Both the position numbers and the translations under genes were made by a program. Under the pieces are notes generated by a model. The model was not told the origin of the DNA, did no database searches, and saw nothing but the letters and a program-made list of their open reading frames with translations. From UBA4742 sp963734965 (lineage in GTDB: Bacteria > Actinomycetota > Acidimicrobiia > Acidimicrobiales > Acidimicrobilacustridaceae), in assembly GCA_963734965.1 (NCBI GenBank), contig CAVTJK010000004.1:186001-250000 (forward strand): a DNA stretch of 64,000 nucleotides. Reading direction: 5' to 3'. This document shows, piece by piece, positions 1 to 7,084 of the stretch. Positions within the stretch are counted from its first letter, which is position 1; each line of letters opens with the position of its first letter.

Positions 1-117
1 TCTGGCACGGCTCCGGGTCGAGCGATGCTTCTGCTGGACAGCGACGCGCTCGCGGCGCTCTGCCACGCTGCGGCCTGCGCGGAGTACTCGTCTCGTACGT
101 TCACCGTCGCTCCGTGA
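1..117 (+). CDS. C-terminal tail of an unidentified protein (partial)
   Basis: The frame starting at base 1 is open for 38 codons and ends with TGA at 115-117. The peptide has a hydrophobic stretch (AMLLLDSDALAALCHAAACAE) and no motif I recognise. It ends just before the first attC-like site, in the same orientation as that site. This is the layout expected for the 3' end of a cassette gene. The evidence is short and mostly contextual; the 5' end lies outside the window. Confidence 0.35.
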   Translation, partial: SGTAPGRAMLLLDSDALAALCHAAACAEYSSRTFTVAP

Positions 118-130
118 GCTCGCCACTCCC

Positions 131-177
131 CACGCGTGACCGGGCGATCGGATGCAGCGCCCGATGTGCCGTTAGAG
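131..177 (+). repeat. attC-like site 1
   Basis: A hairpin CGGGCG (141-146) / CGCCCG (158-163) is followed directly by ATGTGCC (164-170) and the core GTTAGAG (171-177). GTTAGA is the classical R-box start of integron attC sites. The upstream R'' partner is degenerate (GTGAC at 136-140, no clean AAC). It shares the AWGYGCC-GTT core with six further sites. Confidence 0.55.
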
Positions 178-296
178 CGCGCCCCTGATCCGAGCATCTG
201 GAGCATGGCTGGCGCCGCGCAGCTAACGTCGCCGACGGGCCAGCTGGGGGGAGCGACGGCAGTCGCCAGCGCTGGGCCCGAGCGAAGGGGGACATC

Positions 297-1952
297 ATGG
301 GGAACGCATCGCCTGGTCCATTCGGGCGCCTGGCCCGGCTGCTCGCCGTGTGGGTCGGCCTCGCCGCCCTGCTGGCCGTCGGCGCGGCCGCGTCGGCGTC
401 GGCCGGCGTACCGCCCGGCCACGGTGGCGGTCACCCGCCGACCGGGCGGGTGCTTCTGGTGGGCACCTTCCACGGTCACAAGGGCCGGTTCGCCACTATC
501 CAGGCGGCGGTCGACAAGGCGAAGCCCGGTGACTGGATCTTGGTGGCGCCCGGCGACTACCACGAGACCAACGACCTCACCTCGCCTCCCGCCGACCCCG
601 ACACCGGCGGTTACGGCGGTGTGCTCATCACCAAGAACGATCTCCACATCCGGGGCATGGACCGCAGCGCCGTCATCGTCGACGGCACCAAGGCCGGCTC
701 CGGCCCGGCGTGCTCAGACGCACCCTCGGCCCAGCAGTTCGGCCACGTCGGCACCGGCGGCCAGGCCATCGGTCGCAACGGCATCGTCGTGTTCAAGGCC
801 GACGGCGACACGGTGGACAATTTGACCGTCTGCAACTTCCTGGCCGGCGACGGCTCGTCTGGCAACGAGGTGTGGTGGAACGGCGGCGCCGACTCCGGCG
901 TCATCGGCCTACACGGCTACGGGGGCAGCTACCTCACTGCCACCTCCACATTCTTCAGGGACGAGTCGACCGCCGCCCAGTACGGCATCTTCTCGTCCAA
1001 CTCCCAGGGACCCGGATCCTGGAACCAGATCTACGCGAGCAACTTCAACGACTCCGGCACGTACGTGGGCGCCTGCTTGCAGCTGTGCGACATGACGATC
1101 GACCACGCCTGGATGGAGTTCAACGCCCTCGGCTACTCGGGCACCAACTCGGGTGGGCAGCTGGTGATCAAGAACTCCGAGTTCGACCACAACCAGGACG
1201 GCCTCGACACGAACACCCAGATCAACGGCGACCCGCCGGCCCCCCAGAACGGGACGTGCCCGGGGGGCGCCATCAGCCCGATCACCCACACCACGTCCTG
1301 CTGGGTGTTCATGCACAACGTGGTGCACGACAACAACAACCCGAACGTGCCCAAGGCCGGCGAGGCCGGCAACGGCCCGACCGGCACCGGAATGACCATC
1401 TCCGGCGGCAGCCACGACACCGTGATGGACAACCTGTTCTACAACAACGGGGCGTGGGGGATCCTCTTCATCCCGTTCCCCGACAGCGGCACGCCCAGCC
1501 TGGGCCAGTCGTGCACCGCTACCGGGGGCGAGGAGGTGACCGGCTTCGGCTGCGTGTACGACCCCGCCGGTGACGCCCTGCTGCACAACGTCTTCTCCCA
1601 CAACGGGTTCTTCGCCAACCCGTCCAACAGCGACTACGGCCAGCTCACGCTGCTCACGGGCAAGCCCCAGAACTGCTACGCCGGCAACGCCGCCCCCGAT
1701 GGCAGCGTGCCCACCGACCTCGAGCAGACCCAGCCCACCTGCGGCCCGCTCACCACCGTGCCCAGCCTCGATCCCGACCTGTTGGAGCAGGTCCTATGCG
1801 ACACCGGCATGGGGGCGTGCCCACCTGGCACGTCGTACCCGCCATCCACCGGAGTGGTGATGCACCCGTTGCCGCAGAACCTGCCGTCGATGCCCAACCC
1901 GTGCCAGGGCGTCCCGGCAAACGCCTGGTGCCGCGGCAAGAACAAGGGCTGA
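297..1952 (+). CDS. secreted right-handed parallel beta-helix protein
   Basis: This is a 551-residue exported protein. A signal peptide covers about residues 1-38 (basic start, long Ala/Leu/Val core ending near ASASA-GV). The mature start has the ATIQAAVDKAKPGDWILVAPG pattern that opens pectate-lyase-like and NosD-type beta-helices, followed by many Asn/Gly-rich coils with repeated VxxN, HDNN and N-NG turns. The ATG is preceded by a purine-rich AAGGGGG. Beta-helix proteins of this type often bind or cleave polysaccharides, but no catalytic signature is visible, so the substrate is unknown. It is the only gene between attC-like sites 1 and 2, and would be a large cassette of about 2.04 kb. Family call secure, function open. 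Confidence 0.85.
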   Translation: MGNASPGPFGRLARLLAVWVGLAALLAVGAAASASAGVPPGHGGGHPPTGRVLLVGTFHGHKGRFATIQAAVDKAKPGDWILVAPGDYHETNDLTSPPADPDTGGYGGVLITKNDLHIRGMDRSAVIVDGTKAGSGPACSDAPSAQQFGHVGTGGQAIGRNGIVVFKADGDTVDNLTVCNFLAGDGSSGNEVWWNGGADSGVIGLHGYGGSYLTATSTFFRDESTAAQYGIFSSNSQGPGSWNQIYASNFNDSGTYVGACLQLCDMTIDHAWMEFNALGYSGTNSGGQLVIKNSEFDHNQDGLDTNTQINGDPPAPQNGTCPGGAISPITHTTSCWVFMHNVVHDNNNPNVPKAGEAGNGPTGTGMTISGGSHDTVMDNLFYNNGAWGILFIPFPDSGTPSLGQSCTATGGEEVTGFGCVYDPAGDALLHNVFSHNGFFANPSNSDYGQLTLLTGKPQNCYAGNAAPDGSVPTDLEQTQPTCGPLTTVPSLDPDLLEQVLCDTGMGACPPGTSYPPSTGVVMHPLPQNLPSMPNPCQGVPANAWCRGKNKG

Positions 1953-2174
1953 CCAGTAGGTAGGTCCAGTCACAAGAGTCACTTCCGACCAAACCCGCGG
2001 CAGACCCACAGGCGCCCTGGTTGGTGTGACCGTCGAGCGCGATGCGGTCAGCCACGCCTAGTCGTCGCGGGGTCATGGGGGGTCGACAGGGGTGAGCTTG
2101 GGTACGACGTAGCTGGTGTGGGTGACGTCCAGCTCCCAAGGACGCGCGCGGTGCGTCGGTGGCGACGCCCGCGC
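1953..2174. other. gap before attC-like site 2; possible gene remnant
   Basis: No complete gene is apparent. On the minus strand a short open frame ends near 2071 with the peptide ELDVTHTSYVVPKLTPVDPP and a stop. It reads like the end of a real protein but has no start, because an in-frame stop lies at about 2180. It may be a remnant of an older cassette gene. Confidence 0.25.
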
Positions 2175-2216
2175 ACGTCACCGGCGCTCGGGGCGAGCGC
2201 CGATGTGCCGTTCGGC
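2175..2216 (+). repeat. attC-like site 2
   Basis: This site has the strongest internal hairpin of the set: CGGCGCTCG (2182-2190), loop GGG, CGAGCGCCG (2194-2202). ATGTGCC (2203-2209) and GTTCGGC (2210-2216) follow. The trinucleotide before the stem is CAC instead of AAC, so R''/R' pairing is weak. It lies 10 bases from the stop codon of the oppositely oriented SMI1/KNR4 gene. Confidence 0.6.
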
Positions 2217-2226
2217 TCTCCTCGGG

Positions 2227-2868
2227 CTAAGCCGTCGCCGGTCTACTCGACGACTCGGTAGTGAATCCGTGTGCCGTCAGGGAGATCACGTATCTGTACT
2301 GCGACGCTCCGCGGGCTCGCATCGCGGCAGCGGCCTCGGCGGCGTAGAGGTTGTCGATGTCGAAGGCTCCGCCCAACACGAACGGCACCCTCGGGGCCAG
2401 CCGTTTGCCTTCGGCTAGCGCGCCGTGGCGAGCTTGCCACTGATGCGCGAGCGGATACCCCGTCACGGTCTGGTAGTTGCCGAGCAGATGGGACGCCCAC
2501 GATCCGAGATTGCTCGCGAGCATCTCAATCTGACCGGTCTCGGGATCGAACGTGGCGACACCATCCTCGACCAAACAGAACTGTCCGCCGAACGCGTCCT
2601 CGGCGAAGAACAGCGGCCCGTCAGCCAGGCCGTCGTAGTCGCATCGCCACAGGTCTCGATCGTTCCAAACTTCGACGCTGAGCCTCTCGGAGGTCGCCGA
2701 CGGAAAGACGTGGAGCGCGGCCTCGAAGGCGTAGAAGCCGTTCCTCTGGCTGAGCAGCGCATACAGGCTCGGGCCGTAACGGCCTCCCAGATCCATCACG
2801 TCGTCGGCTGGAGCGCCGCCCAGCGACGGGCCAGCAGCGGCTAGCAGGCGCTCCAGCGGATCGGTCAT
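2227..2868 (-). CDS. SMI1/KNR4 (SUKH) family protein
   Basis: This protein of about 213 residues carries the SMI1/KNR4 pattern: GxFYAFEAAL near residue 45, a WN-x-WRCDYDGL segment, FFAEDAFGGQF, a FDPETGQIE strand, and a C-terminal RLAPRVPFVLGGAFDIDNLY block. SUKH-superfamily proteins often act as immunity proteins against polymorphic toxins or as scaffolds; the immunity role here is inference and no toxin partner is adjacent. I chose the ATG at 2868; an in-frame GTG at 2886 would add six residues, and neither has a strong ribosome site. It is the sole gene between attC-like sites 2 and 3 and is transcribed against the site direction. Confidence 0.8.
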   Translation of the reverse strand: MTDPLERLLAAAGPSLGGAPADDVMDLGGRYGPSLYALLSQRNGFYAFEAALHVFPSATSERLSVEVWNDRDLWRCDYDGLADGPLFFAEDAFGGQFCLVEDGVATFDPETGQIEMLASNLGSWASHLLGNYQTVTGYPLAHQWQARHGALAEGKRLAPRVPFVLGGAFDIDNLYAAEAAAAMRARGASQYRYVISLTAHGFTTESSSRPATA

Positions 2869-2901
2869 ATCGGGCACGCTCGGCACGCTATTCGTCGCGC
2901 C

Positions 2902-2948
2902 GACCCAACCGGGCCAGGTGTCCGAGAGCGCCGAAGTGCCGTTCGGTC
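2902..2948 (+). repeat. attC-like site 3
   Basis: The outer arms pair: GACCCAAC (2902-2909) with GTTCGGTC (2941-2948), 7 of 8 positions. The left arm contains a perfect RYYYAAC (ACCCAAC). AAGTGCC occupies 2934-2940 just before GTT. The internal stem is weak (CGG/CCG). This is one of the clearest copies for the R''...R' organisation of an integron attC. Confidence 0.6.
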
Positions 2949-3025
2949 GCGCCTCATCGCGATCGGTCGCTGGACCGACACGCCTCGCTCACGATGGGGT
3001 TGGGAGCGGCTGGTCTCCCGATGTA

Positions 3026-3517
3026 TCAGTTGCTCTTGTGTACGAGCGCAGGGCAGGGCCTCTGCCACGGTGGAGCGTCGCCGAGTTGAACGGTTGGCTC
3101 GGCGGAGGGGGCGTATCGCCAGTAGAGCATCACGCAGCGCAGCGGCTTACCGTTCGGCGTCTCGACTGCCCATTCGGTCTGGACATCGGGGGCCACGTTT
3201 TCCTCGTCGCGGACGGTCGGCGCGATCCGGTCCCGATAGGGCGGATCCGCGCACTCGTTGCTGTGGTCGCTGTTGCAGAGAGCGAGCAGTACCGGCTGGC
3301 CGGTGTCGTTCTCGAAGCGAACCGGAAAGGCATCGGGCTGATCGATATCCCGGGTGTTGAGCGTCGAGAGCCAGCCGAACGCCGCCACGAGCAGGCCGAG
3401 CGCGACGAGTGCCACGACAAGAATCCGGCGGAGGCCCCTGCTTTGACGAGGGCCTAGACGGTTTTCGGAAGGCGCTGGGACAGGAGGTGGCGGCAGGGGT
3501 GGATCGGCGGTCACCAC
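3026..3517 (-). CDS. membrane-anchored hypothetical protein
   Basis: This 163-residue protein has a proline-rich cytoplasmic start (about residues 1-25), basic residues, one membrane helix at about 31-50 (LVVALVALGLLVAAFGWL), and an extracytoplasmic domain with four cysteines (ALCNSD, NECADP, LRCVML, RPCPAL) that could form two disulfides. The start is a GTG at 3515-3517. I do not recognise the family. It is the only gene between attC-like sites 3 and 4 and is reverse oriented. The domain design suggests a small surface-exposed, disulfide-stabilised protein. Confidence 0.7.
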   Translation of the reverse strand: MVTADPPLPPPPVPAPSENRLGPRQSRGLRRILVVALVALGLLVAAFGWLSTLNTRDIDQPDAFPVRFENDTGQPVLLALCNSDHSNECADPPYRDRIAPTVRDEENVAPDVQTEWAVETPNGKPLRCVMLYWRYAPSAEPTVQLGDAPPWQRPCPALVHKSN

Positions 3518-3574
3518 ACCATCGTGACGGTTTGCGCCGCCAGCGCAGGGGCACCCCCAGCGAAGTGCAAAGCC

Positions 3575-3622
3575 CGAGCCCTAACCGGCGATCGGGCACG
3601 CCGAAGTGCCGTTCGGCGCTCG
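3575..3622 (+). repeat. attC-like site 4
   Basis: The outer pairing is CGAGC (3575-3579) with GCTCG (3618-3622) and CCTAAC (3580-3585) with GTTCGG (3611-3616, imperfect). The inner hairpin is CGGCG (3586-3590) / CGCCG (3599-3603). AAGTGCC at 3604-3610 can alternatively pair with GGCAC at 3595-3599. CCTAACCGGC here recurs exactly beside the IS110 element (7024-7033). Confidence 0.65.
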
Positions 3623-3681
3623 ATGGCTGGGAACTCGACGACCTCCTGATGCGTCCTATCCTCCAACCTAAGGGGGCGCAG

Positions 3682-4272
3682 ATGATCGGACGAGTGCTGA
3701 CGGCAGTTCGATCCAGGCGTCACGCCGTGAGTAAGCGCGTTGCACGACTTTTCGTGGTGACAATTGTCGTGGGGGCGCTGACGGCATGCGCAGGGTCGCG
3801 TGATGAGGGCGCCACTGGGTCAACGCTCAATCGCCAACCGACGACCACCACAACCACACCCCCTCCGGTATCGCTCCAGGTGGTACTGGGACCGGTGACC
3901 ATGCGCACCGGTACGACGGCGACCGGTGAGGTCGTCGTCCAGAACAACACCAGGCGCGCGCTGCAGGCTTCGGGATGTGGATCGACCTTCGCCCTCGCGC
4001 TTACAAGCGCGACCTATAAGCCGCAGGTCGGCTGGCTGAGGTGCCTGACCAACATCAGCTTCCCCCCGGGCCGTTCGACGTACAACGTCACACTCGTAGC
4101 GAGCTACCTCGCCTGTACGAGGGGTACCCCGTCGTCAACGCTTCCATCTTGCCTGCCATCGGGCCAGGCTCCTCCGCTGCCCCCTGGCGACTACCGGGCC
4201 GTCCTGTTCCAGAACCCCTCGATCGCTCCGTCCCCGCCCGCTCGACCGATTCATCTCACCCCTCAGCAGTAG
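3682..4272 (+). CDS. lipoprotein of unknown function
   Basis: This is a 196-residue predicted lipoprotein. The N-terminus is basic (RSRRHAVSKR), then a hydrophobic core and lipobox LTAC at about residues 33-36. A Thr-rich linker (QPTTTTTTPPP) precedes a beta-sandwich-like domain with GTTATGEVVVQNNTRRAL and FPPGRSTYNVTLVA, resembling intracellular-proteinase-inhibitor or Ig-like folds that act as accessory secreted domains. The ATG at 3682 is preceded by AAGGGGGC. It is the sole gene between attC-like sites 4 and 5 and stops about 20 bases before the left arm of site 5, as in a classical cassette. Confidence 0.78.
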   Translation: MIGRVLTAVRSRRHAVSKRVARLFVVTIVVGALTACAGSRDEGATGSTLNRQPTTTTTTPPPVSLQVVLGPVTMRTGTTATGEVVVQNNTRRALQASGCGSTFALALTSATYKPQVGWLRCLTNISFPPGRSTYNVTLVASYLACTRGTPSSTLPSCLPSGQAPPLPPGDYRAVLFQNPSIAPSPPARPIHLTPQQ

Positions 4273-4294
4273 CGCTGACGGTCACCGGGACTTG

Positions 4295-4347
4295 CGAGCG
4301 CGCTCCGAACCGGCGCTCGGGCGCCCCGATGTGCCGTTCGGCGCTCG
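4295..4347 (+). repeat. attC-like site 5 (best-folded copy)
   Basis: Pairings nest as in a folded attC: CGAGCGC (4295-4301) with GCGCTCG (4341-4347); CCGAAC (4305-4310) with GTTCGG (4336-4341); and an inner hairpin GGCGC-TCGG-GCGCC (4312-4325). Three extra bases (GCT) bulge from the left arm, and CCGATGTGCC (4326-4335) is unpaired on the right. The strictly conserved AAC/GTT pair of integron sites is present. Confidence 0.7.
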
Positions 4348-4514
4348 ATGTAGCTGGGCCTTGGCGGGCCCAGTGGGTGCCGCGAATGGGAGGATGTCGT
4401 CTGTGCCGCGGGGGAGCCGTCTCAGCGATTTCGGGCGGCGGGGGGCAGGTCGTGGGGTGAAGCGAGGCAAAAATCTTGATGAGGCTAAAGATTTCGCGAG
4501 CCTTGTGACTTGAT

Positions 4515-5012
4515 GTGGGTGTGATCGAGCGGGTCCCGTTCGAGGATTGGTACCGCCAGCACCATCCGCGGCTCGCGTCGGCCCTGGTGGTCTTCACTCG
4601 CGATCCCGTCGTCGCGGCCGATGCGGCTGACGAGGCGTTCGCCCGGGCCCTTGAGCACTGGGACCGAGTCGGAGCCATGGAGTCGCCCGAGGGCTGGACG
4701 TACCGAACCGCGCTGAACAGTCTCAGACGCGTGCGCCGCCGGGCAGCGATCGAACTCAGATTGATTCGAAGAGCCGCCCCGATCGTCGTTGAATCGCCCA
4801 GCGGGTGGGACCGCGACCTGCTCGACGCCATCGCCGAGCTGCCCGTGCGACAACGCATGGCGGTGGCGTTGCGTTACGTGGCCGATCTGAGCCTTGAAGA
4901 CACCGCGGCGGCGATGGACGTCGCCCCCGGGACAGTAGCGGCGACCGTGCACGCCGCCCGATCCAACCTGGCCCGAAAACTCAGCCGCTACCAACAGGAC
5001 CCGCTGACATGA
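4515..5012 (+). CDS. ECF-type RNA polymerase sigma factor
   Basis: This 165-residue sigma-70 factor has region 2 at about residues 10-75 (YRQHHPRLASALVVFTRDP, ADEAFARALEHWDRV) and region 4 at about 100-160 (IAELPVRQRMAVALRYVADLSLEDTAAAMDVAPGTVAATVHAARSNL). The start is a GTG at 4515, with a second GTG at 4521 possible. The stop overlaps the ATG of the next gene as ATGA, giving translational coupling with a membrane protein that is the likely anti-sigma factor. The pair forms one unit of about 1.4 kb between attC-like sites 5 and 6. A sigma/anti-sigma pair as a mobile unit is unusual. Confidence 0.85.
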   Translation: MGVIERVPFEDWYRQHHPRLASALVVFTRDPVVAADAADEAFARALEHWDRVGAMESPEGWTYRTALNSLRRVRRRAAIELRLIRRAAPIVVESPSGWDRDLLDAIAELPVRQRMAVALRYVADLSLEDTAAAMDVAPGTVAATVHAARSNLARKLSRYQQDPLT

Positions 5013-5725
5013 CCACACTCGAAGACGAACTTCGGAGCTACCCGGCGAGCTGCCCGATCCCACTCACCGACCTAGACACCCTCTGGGCCATCACGAGAAA
5101 GCGTCACCGCCGCCGCCGAGCGGCCATAGCCGTCGCTCTGTGTCTCGTCATCCTGGCGATCGGAATGGCAGTGGCCAACGCGAACGGGCACTCGGCGACG
5201 GTCCACACGGCCGGGCTCCCAGGTACGCCGAACACGACCGGTCCTGGCGATGCAGGCTGTATCGCCTACAACCCCCTCGCCTCGACAACCACTGGCCCCA
5301 CGCCAACGTCGACGCCTAACGGCTTCACCCCTGTACCCACCCCGAACAGCAAGGCGGCGGCCCAAATTGTCCATCGCGTCCTGGGCGTAGCCGCCAGCGG
5401 CGGTGAGGTCGGGTGCGTAGAGATCAAGCTCAACTGGAGCTTCCAAGACCACTCGGTAGAGCTCATCTACGCCATGACTACGCCGGAGGCCGCTCCCACC
5501 CAGCCTGGCGAGTCCAAGCTGACGGGGCTCCCGGCCGGTTACAGCGGGACACAGGGCCAACAGCCCTGGCAAGTTTCTGTCCGGCGCCAAGGCCACAGCC
5601 GGGCCGTGTTCGCCAACGTGGTCGCCTTCCCTCGGCCCGGTGGGCCAGTAACCGCCCAGCAGGCAAAGGCGCTCATTGACTTCGCGGTCACGCTCCTCCG
5701 CTCGGGGCCACTCCAGCCGAGCTGA
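5009..5725 (+). CDS. membrane protein, probable anti-sigma factor
   Basis: This 238-residue protein has a cytoplasmic N-terminus of about 33 residues, a basic stop-transfer run (KRHRRRR), one membrane helix at about 39-56, a Thr/Pro-rich linker, and an extracytoplasmic domain. There is no HxxxCxxC zinc anti-sigma motif. The call rests on ATGA overlap with the sigma gene and on the same layout in the two other sigma-linked membrane proteins of this window. It ends shortly before attC-like site 6. Confidence 0.65.
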   Translation: MTTLEDELRSYPASCPIPLTDLDTLWAITRKRHRRRRAAIAVALCLVILAIGMAVANANGHSATVHTAGLPGTPNTTGPGDAGCIAYNPLASTTTGPTPTSTPNGFTPVPTPNSKAAAQIVHRVLGVAASGGEVGCVEIKLNWSFQDHSVELIYAMTTPEAAPTQPGESKLTGLPAGYSGTQGQQPWQVSVRRQGHSRAVFANVVAFPRPGGPVTAQQAKALIDFAVTLLRSGPLQPS

Positions 5726-5740
5726 CCGGAGCGACACCCT

Positions 5741-5779
5741 TGAACCGAGACAGCGCCAGGCGCCTAAGTGCCGTTATGT
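5741..5779 (+). repeat. attC-like site 6
   Basis: TGAAC (5741-5745), a GGCGCC-containing palindromic centre (5759-5764), AAGTGCC (5766-5772) and the core GTTATGT (5773-5779). GTTATG is also a known R-box variant (Vibrio VCR sites). Internal pairing is weaker than in sites 2, 4 and 5. The stop codon of the next, reverse-oriented gene begins 3 bases after the core. Confidence 0.5.
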
Positions 5780-5781
5780 GC

Positions 5782-6276
5782 TCACGAGAAGCTGTAGACG
5801 GAGAGCGGCTTGCCGGTTGTTGCGTCGACGACTGCGATTTCGTTGCCGTCCTGCGCCCCGCAGGTGCTTCCTGACTGGCAGTACTTGGGGAAGATCTTGG
5901 CGTGCCGGTGCCACACGATCCAGGCTGGGAGCTTCTTGGTCGTGAGGGTCAGGCCGGCTCGGACCCCGCGTTCCCGCCTCCGTGTCGGTGAACAACCCGT
6001 ACAGAACGACGGGCTTGTCTCCCTCCATCATCTTCTCCGTCGCGAAAAAGGCTGAGCCTGCCGACACGGACGAGTTCTGGGACGGTGGCGGGTCGAGCAC
6101 GAGATGTCCCGCATCCCAGGTCCGGTGGCTTGAAGTGGCACCCCGGTCGACGTAGCGGGACGGCTGAGTGCTCCCGCTGGTCGCCGCGTGGGACGAGGAG
6201 CACCCGACATCACGAGCACCAAGGCGATCGTCAGACCACTCCATCCCACTTTCACGTGACGCGCAGCCTGACTCAT
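5782..6276 (-). pseudogene. frameshifted lipoprotein gene
   Basis: The start ATG at 6276 opens a lipoprotein signal (HVKVGWSGLTIALVLVMSG) whose lipobox Cys is reached only after a one-base shift near 6205. The middle (DPPPSQNSSVSAGSAFFATEK, KPVVLYGLF) reads in that second frame. A compensating shift near 5970 returns to the first frame for the C-terminus (LTTKKLPAWIVWH, VVDATTGKPLSVYSFS). The protein would be about 164 residues with a few Cys. Family not recognised. Two compensating indels suggest sequence error or recent decay. It is the sole gene between attC-like sites 6 and 7, in reverse orientation. Confidence 0.6.
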
Positions 6277-6332
6277 GGCGTTACCCCCATCAGATACCTC
6301 GGCACAGCCCGGGGCCGAGGAAGGTCTCCCGG

Positions 6333-6386
6333 TAACCAGTATCGCCACATAGGGCCGCGGCCTGGAGAGCCTAAGCGCCGTTCGGT
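6333..6386 (+). repeat. attC-like site 7
   Basis: TAAC (6333-6336) starts the left arm; CCAG (6336-6339) can pair with CTGG (6361-6364) around a GGCCGCGGCC palindrome; then CTAAGCGCC (6371-6379) and GTTCGGT (6380-6386). The core AWGYGCC-GTT is kept with a C in place of T. The spacing is longer than in the other copies. Confidence 0.5.
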
Positions 6387-6417
6387 GCGCGCCTGGTGAG
6401 CCTGGCCCCGTTGTGGC

Positions 6418-6880
6418 TCAGGGCGCGCAGACCTTTCGAAACACCGTGGTGTCGGTCGCCTCGAAACCCAGTGCCGAGTAGAGATTGTGAGCCGCCTCCC
6501 GACTTCGGACCTCAGCAACCGCTCCGCCATCGGTCGGGCAGGAGCCCCTTGCCTTCGAGCGAGCGGAACCAGTCCTCGACGTGGCGAAGCGCTTGTCAAA
6601 GAAAAGCTGAGGCGGGGCTCTCCGTTCCGACATACAAGGGCCGGTAGTCCGAGTCGTAGAACCGAGCATATGAGTCCTGAGTCATGCGAGGCGACGTCTG
6701 GACCAGCCCGCAGCAACAACACACAACCACCGACATGGGCAGGCCATAGCGGTCCTTTTCGGCGAGGACCTCGTAGTCGACGGCACCACACAGCAAGCAC
6801 GAGCACCGTTCGGTCTCGTATGTCCCATCTGCGAGCTTGTCGAGAACGCGTCGGCGGGCCGCCTGCTGAACGCCGTTCAA
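6418..6880 (-). pseudogene. chimeric remnant: zinc-ribbon methyltransferase head joined to GNAT tail
   Basis: From 6880 the frame encodes a start typical of SAM methyltransferases with an N-terminal zinc-binding segment (CLLCGAVDYEVL, KDRYGLPMSVVVCCCCGLVQTSPRM, YDSDYRPLYVG). After a frame change near 6610 it continues (PPQLFFDK) and after another (VEDWFRSLEGKGLLPDRW) until about 6510. The last 27 residues (EAAHNLYSALGFEATDTTVFRK) instead match the C-terminal strand-helix of GNAT acetyltransferases and stop at 6418. No complete domain survives. It follows attC-like site 7 in reverse orientation. Confidence 0.5.
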
Positions 6881-7022
6881 GGGAAGACTTGAGCGGCCGT
6901 CGCACCGTGGCCGTCATTGCGGTACCGCCGACCAATCACGGGTCCAATGGTAACTGGAGGCTGCCACGGGTTCGCCGAGCCCGCTACGGCCCAGCCTCAT
7001 GGCGCCCACCGTCCAGAGGGAC

Positions 7023-7033
7023 GCCTAACCGGC
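7023..7033 (+). repeat. half attC-like site next to the IS110 element
   Basis: GCCTAAC (7023-7029) is a perfect RYYYAAC R'' box and continues as CGGC, giving the same CCTAACCGGC found in site 4. The IS element starts immediately to the right; CTAACCGGC recurs at 8316-8324 at its right end. No AWGYGCC-GTT half is visible to the right of the IS, so the right part of the site is lost or unrecognisable. Confidence 0.4.
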
Positions 7034-7084
7034 AGGGAGTGTGTGGGTGAGGTCCACCTGGTGATGGTGGGCCGCTCGTAGGGT

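Noticed and set aside
2379..2396. Reverse-complement look-alike GAACGGCACCCTCGG in the SMI1/KNR4 gene
   Set aside because: It encodes the conserved RVPFVLGG segment; coincidence of codon use.
3140..3170. CCGTTCGGCG inside the gene at 3026-3517, similar to the attC-like core
   Set aside because: It lies within a coding sequence, lacks AWGYG before CC, and has no hairpin or AAC arm.
131..6386. The repeats as simple intrinsic terminators
   Set aside because: No T-run follows the hairpins; all copies share the same orientation regardless of the flanking gene direction, and the conserved part is the GTT core beyond the stem.
6790..6815. CACCGTTCGGT inside the methyltransferase/GNAT remnant
   Set aside because: Coding context (Cys-rich zinc segment) and no AWGYGCC or paired arms.
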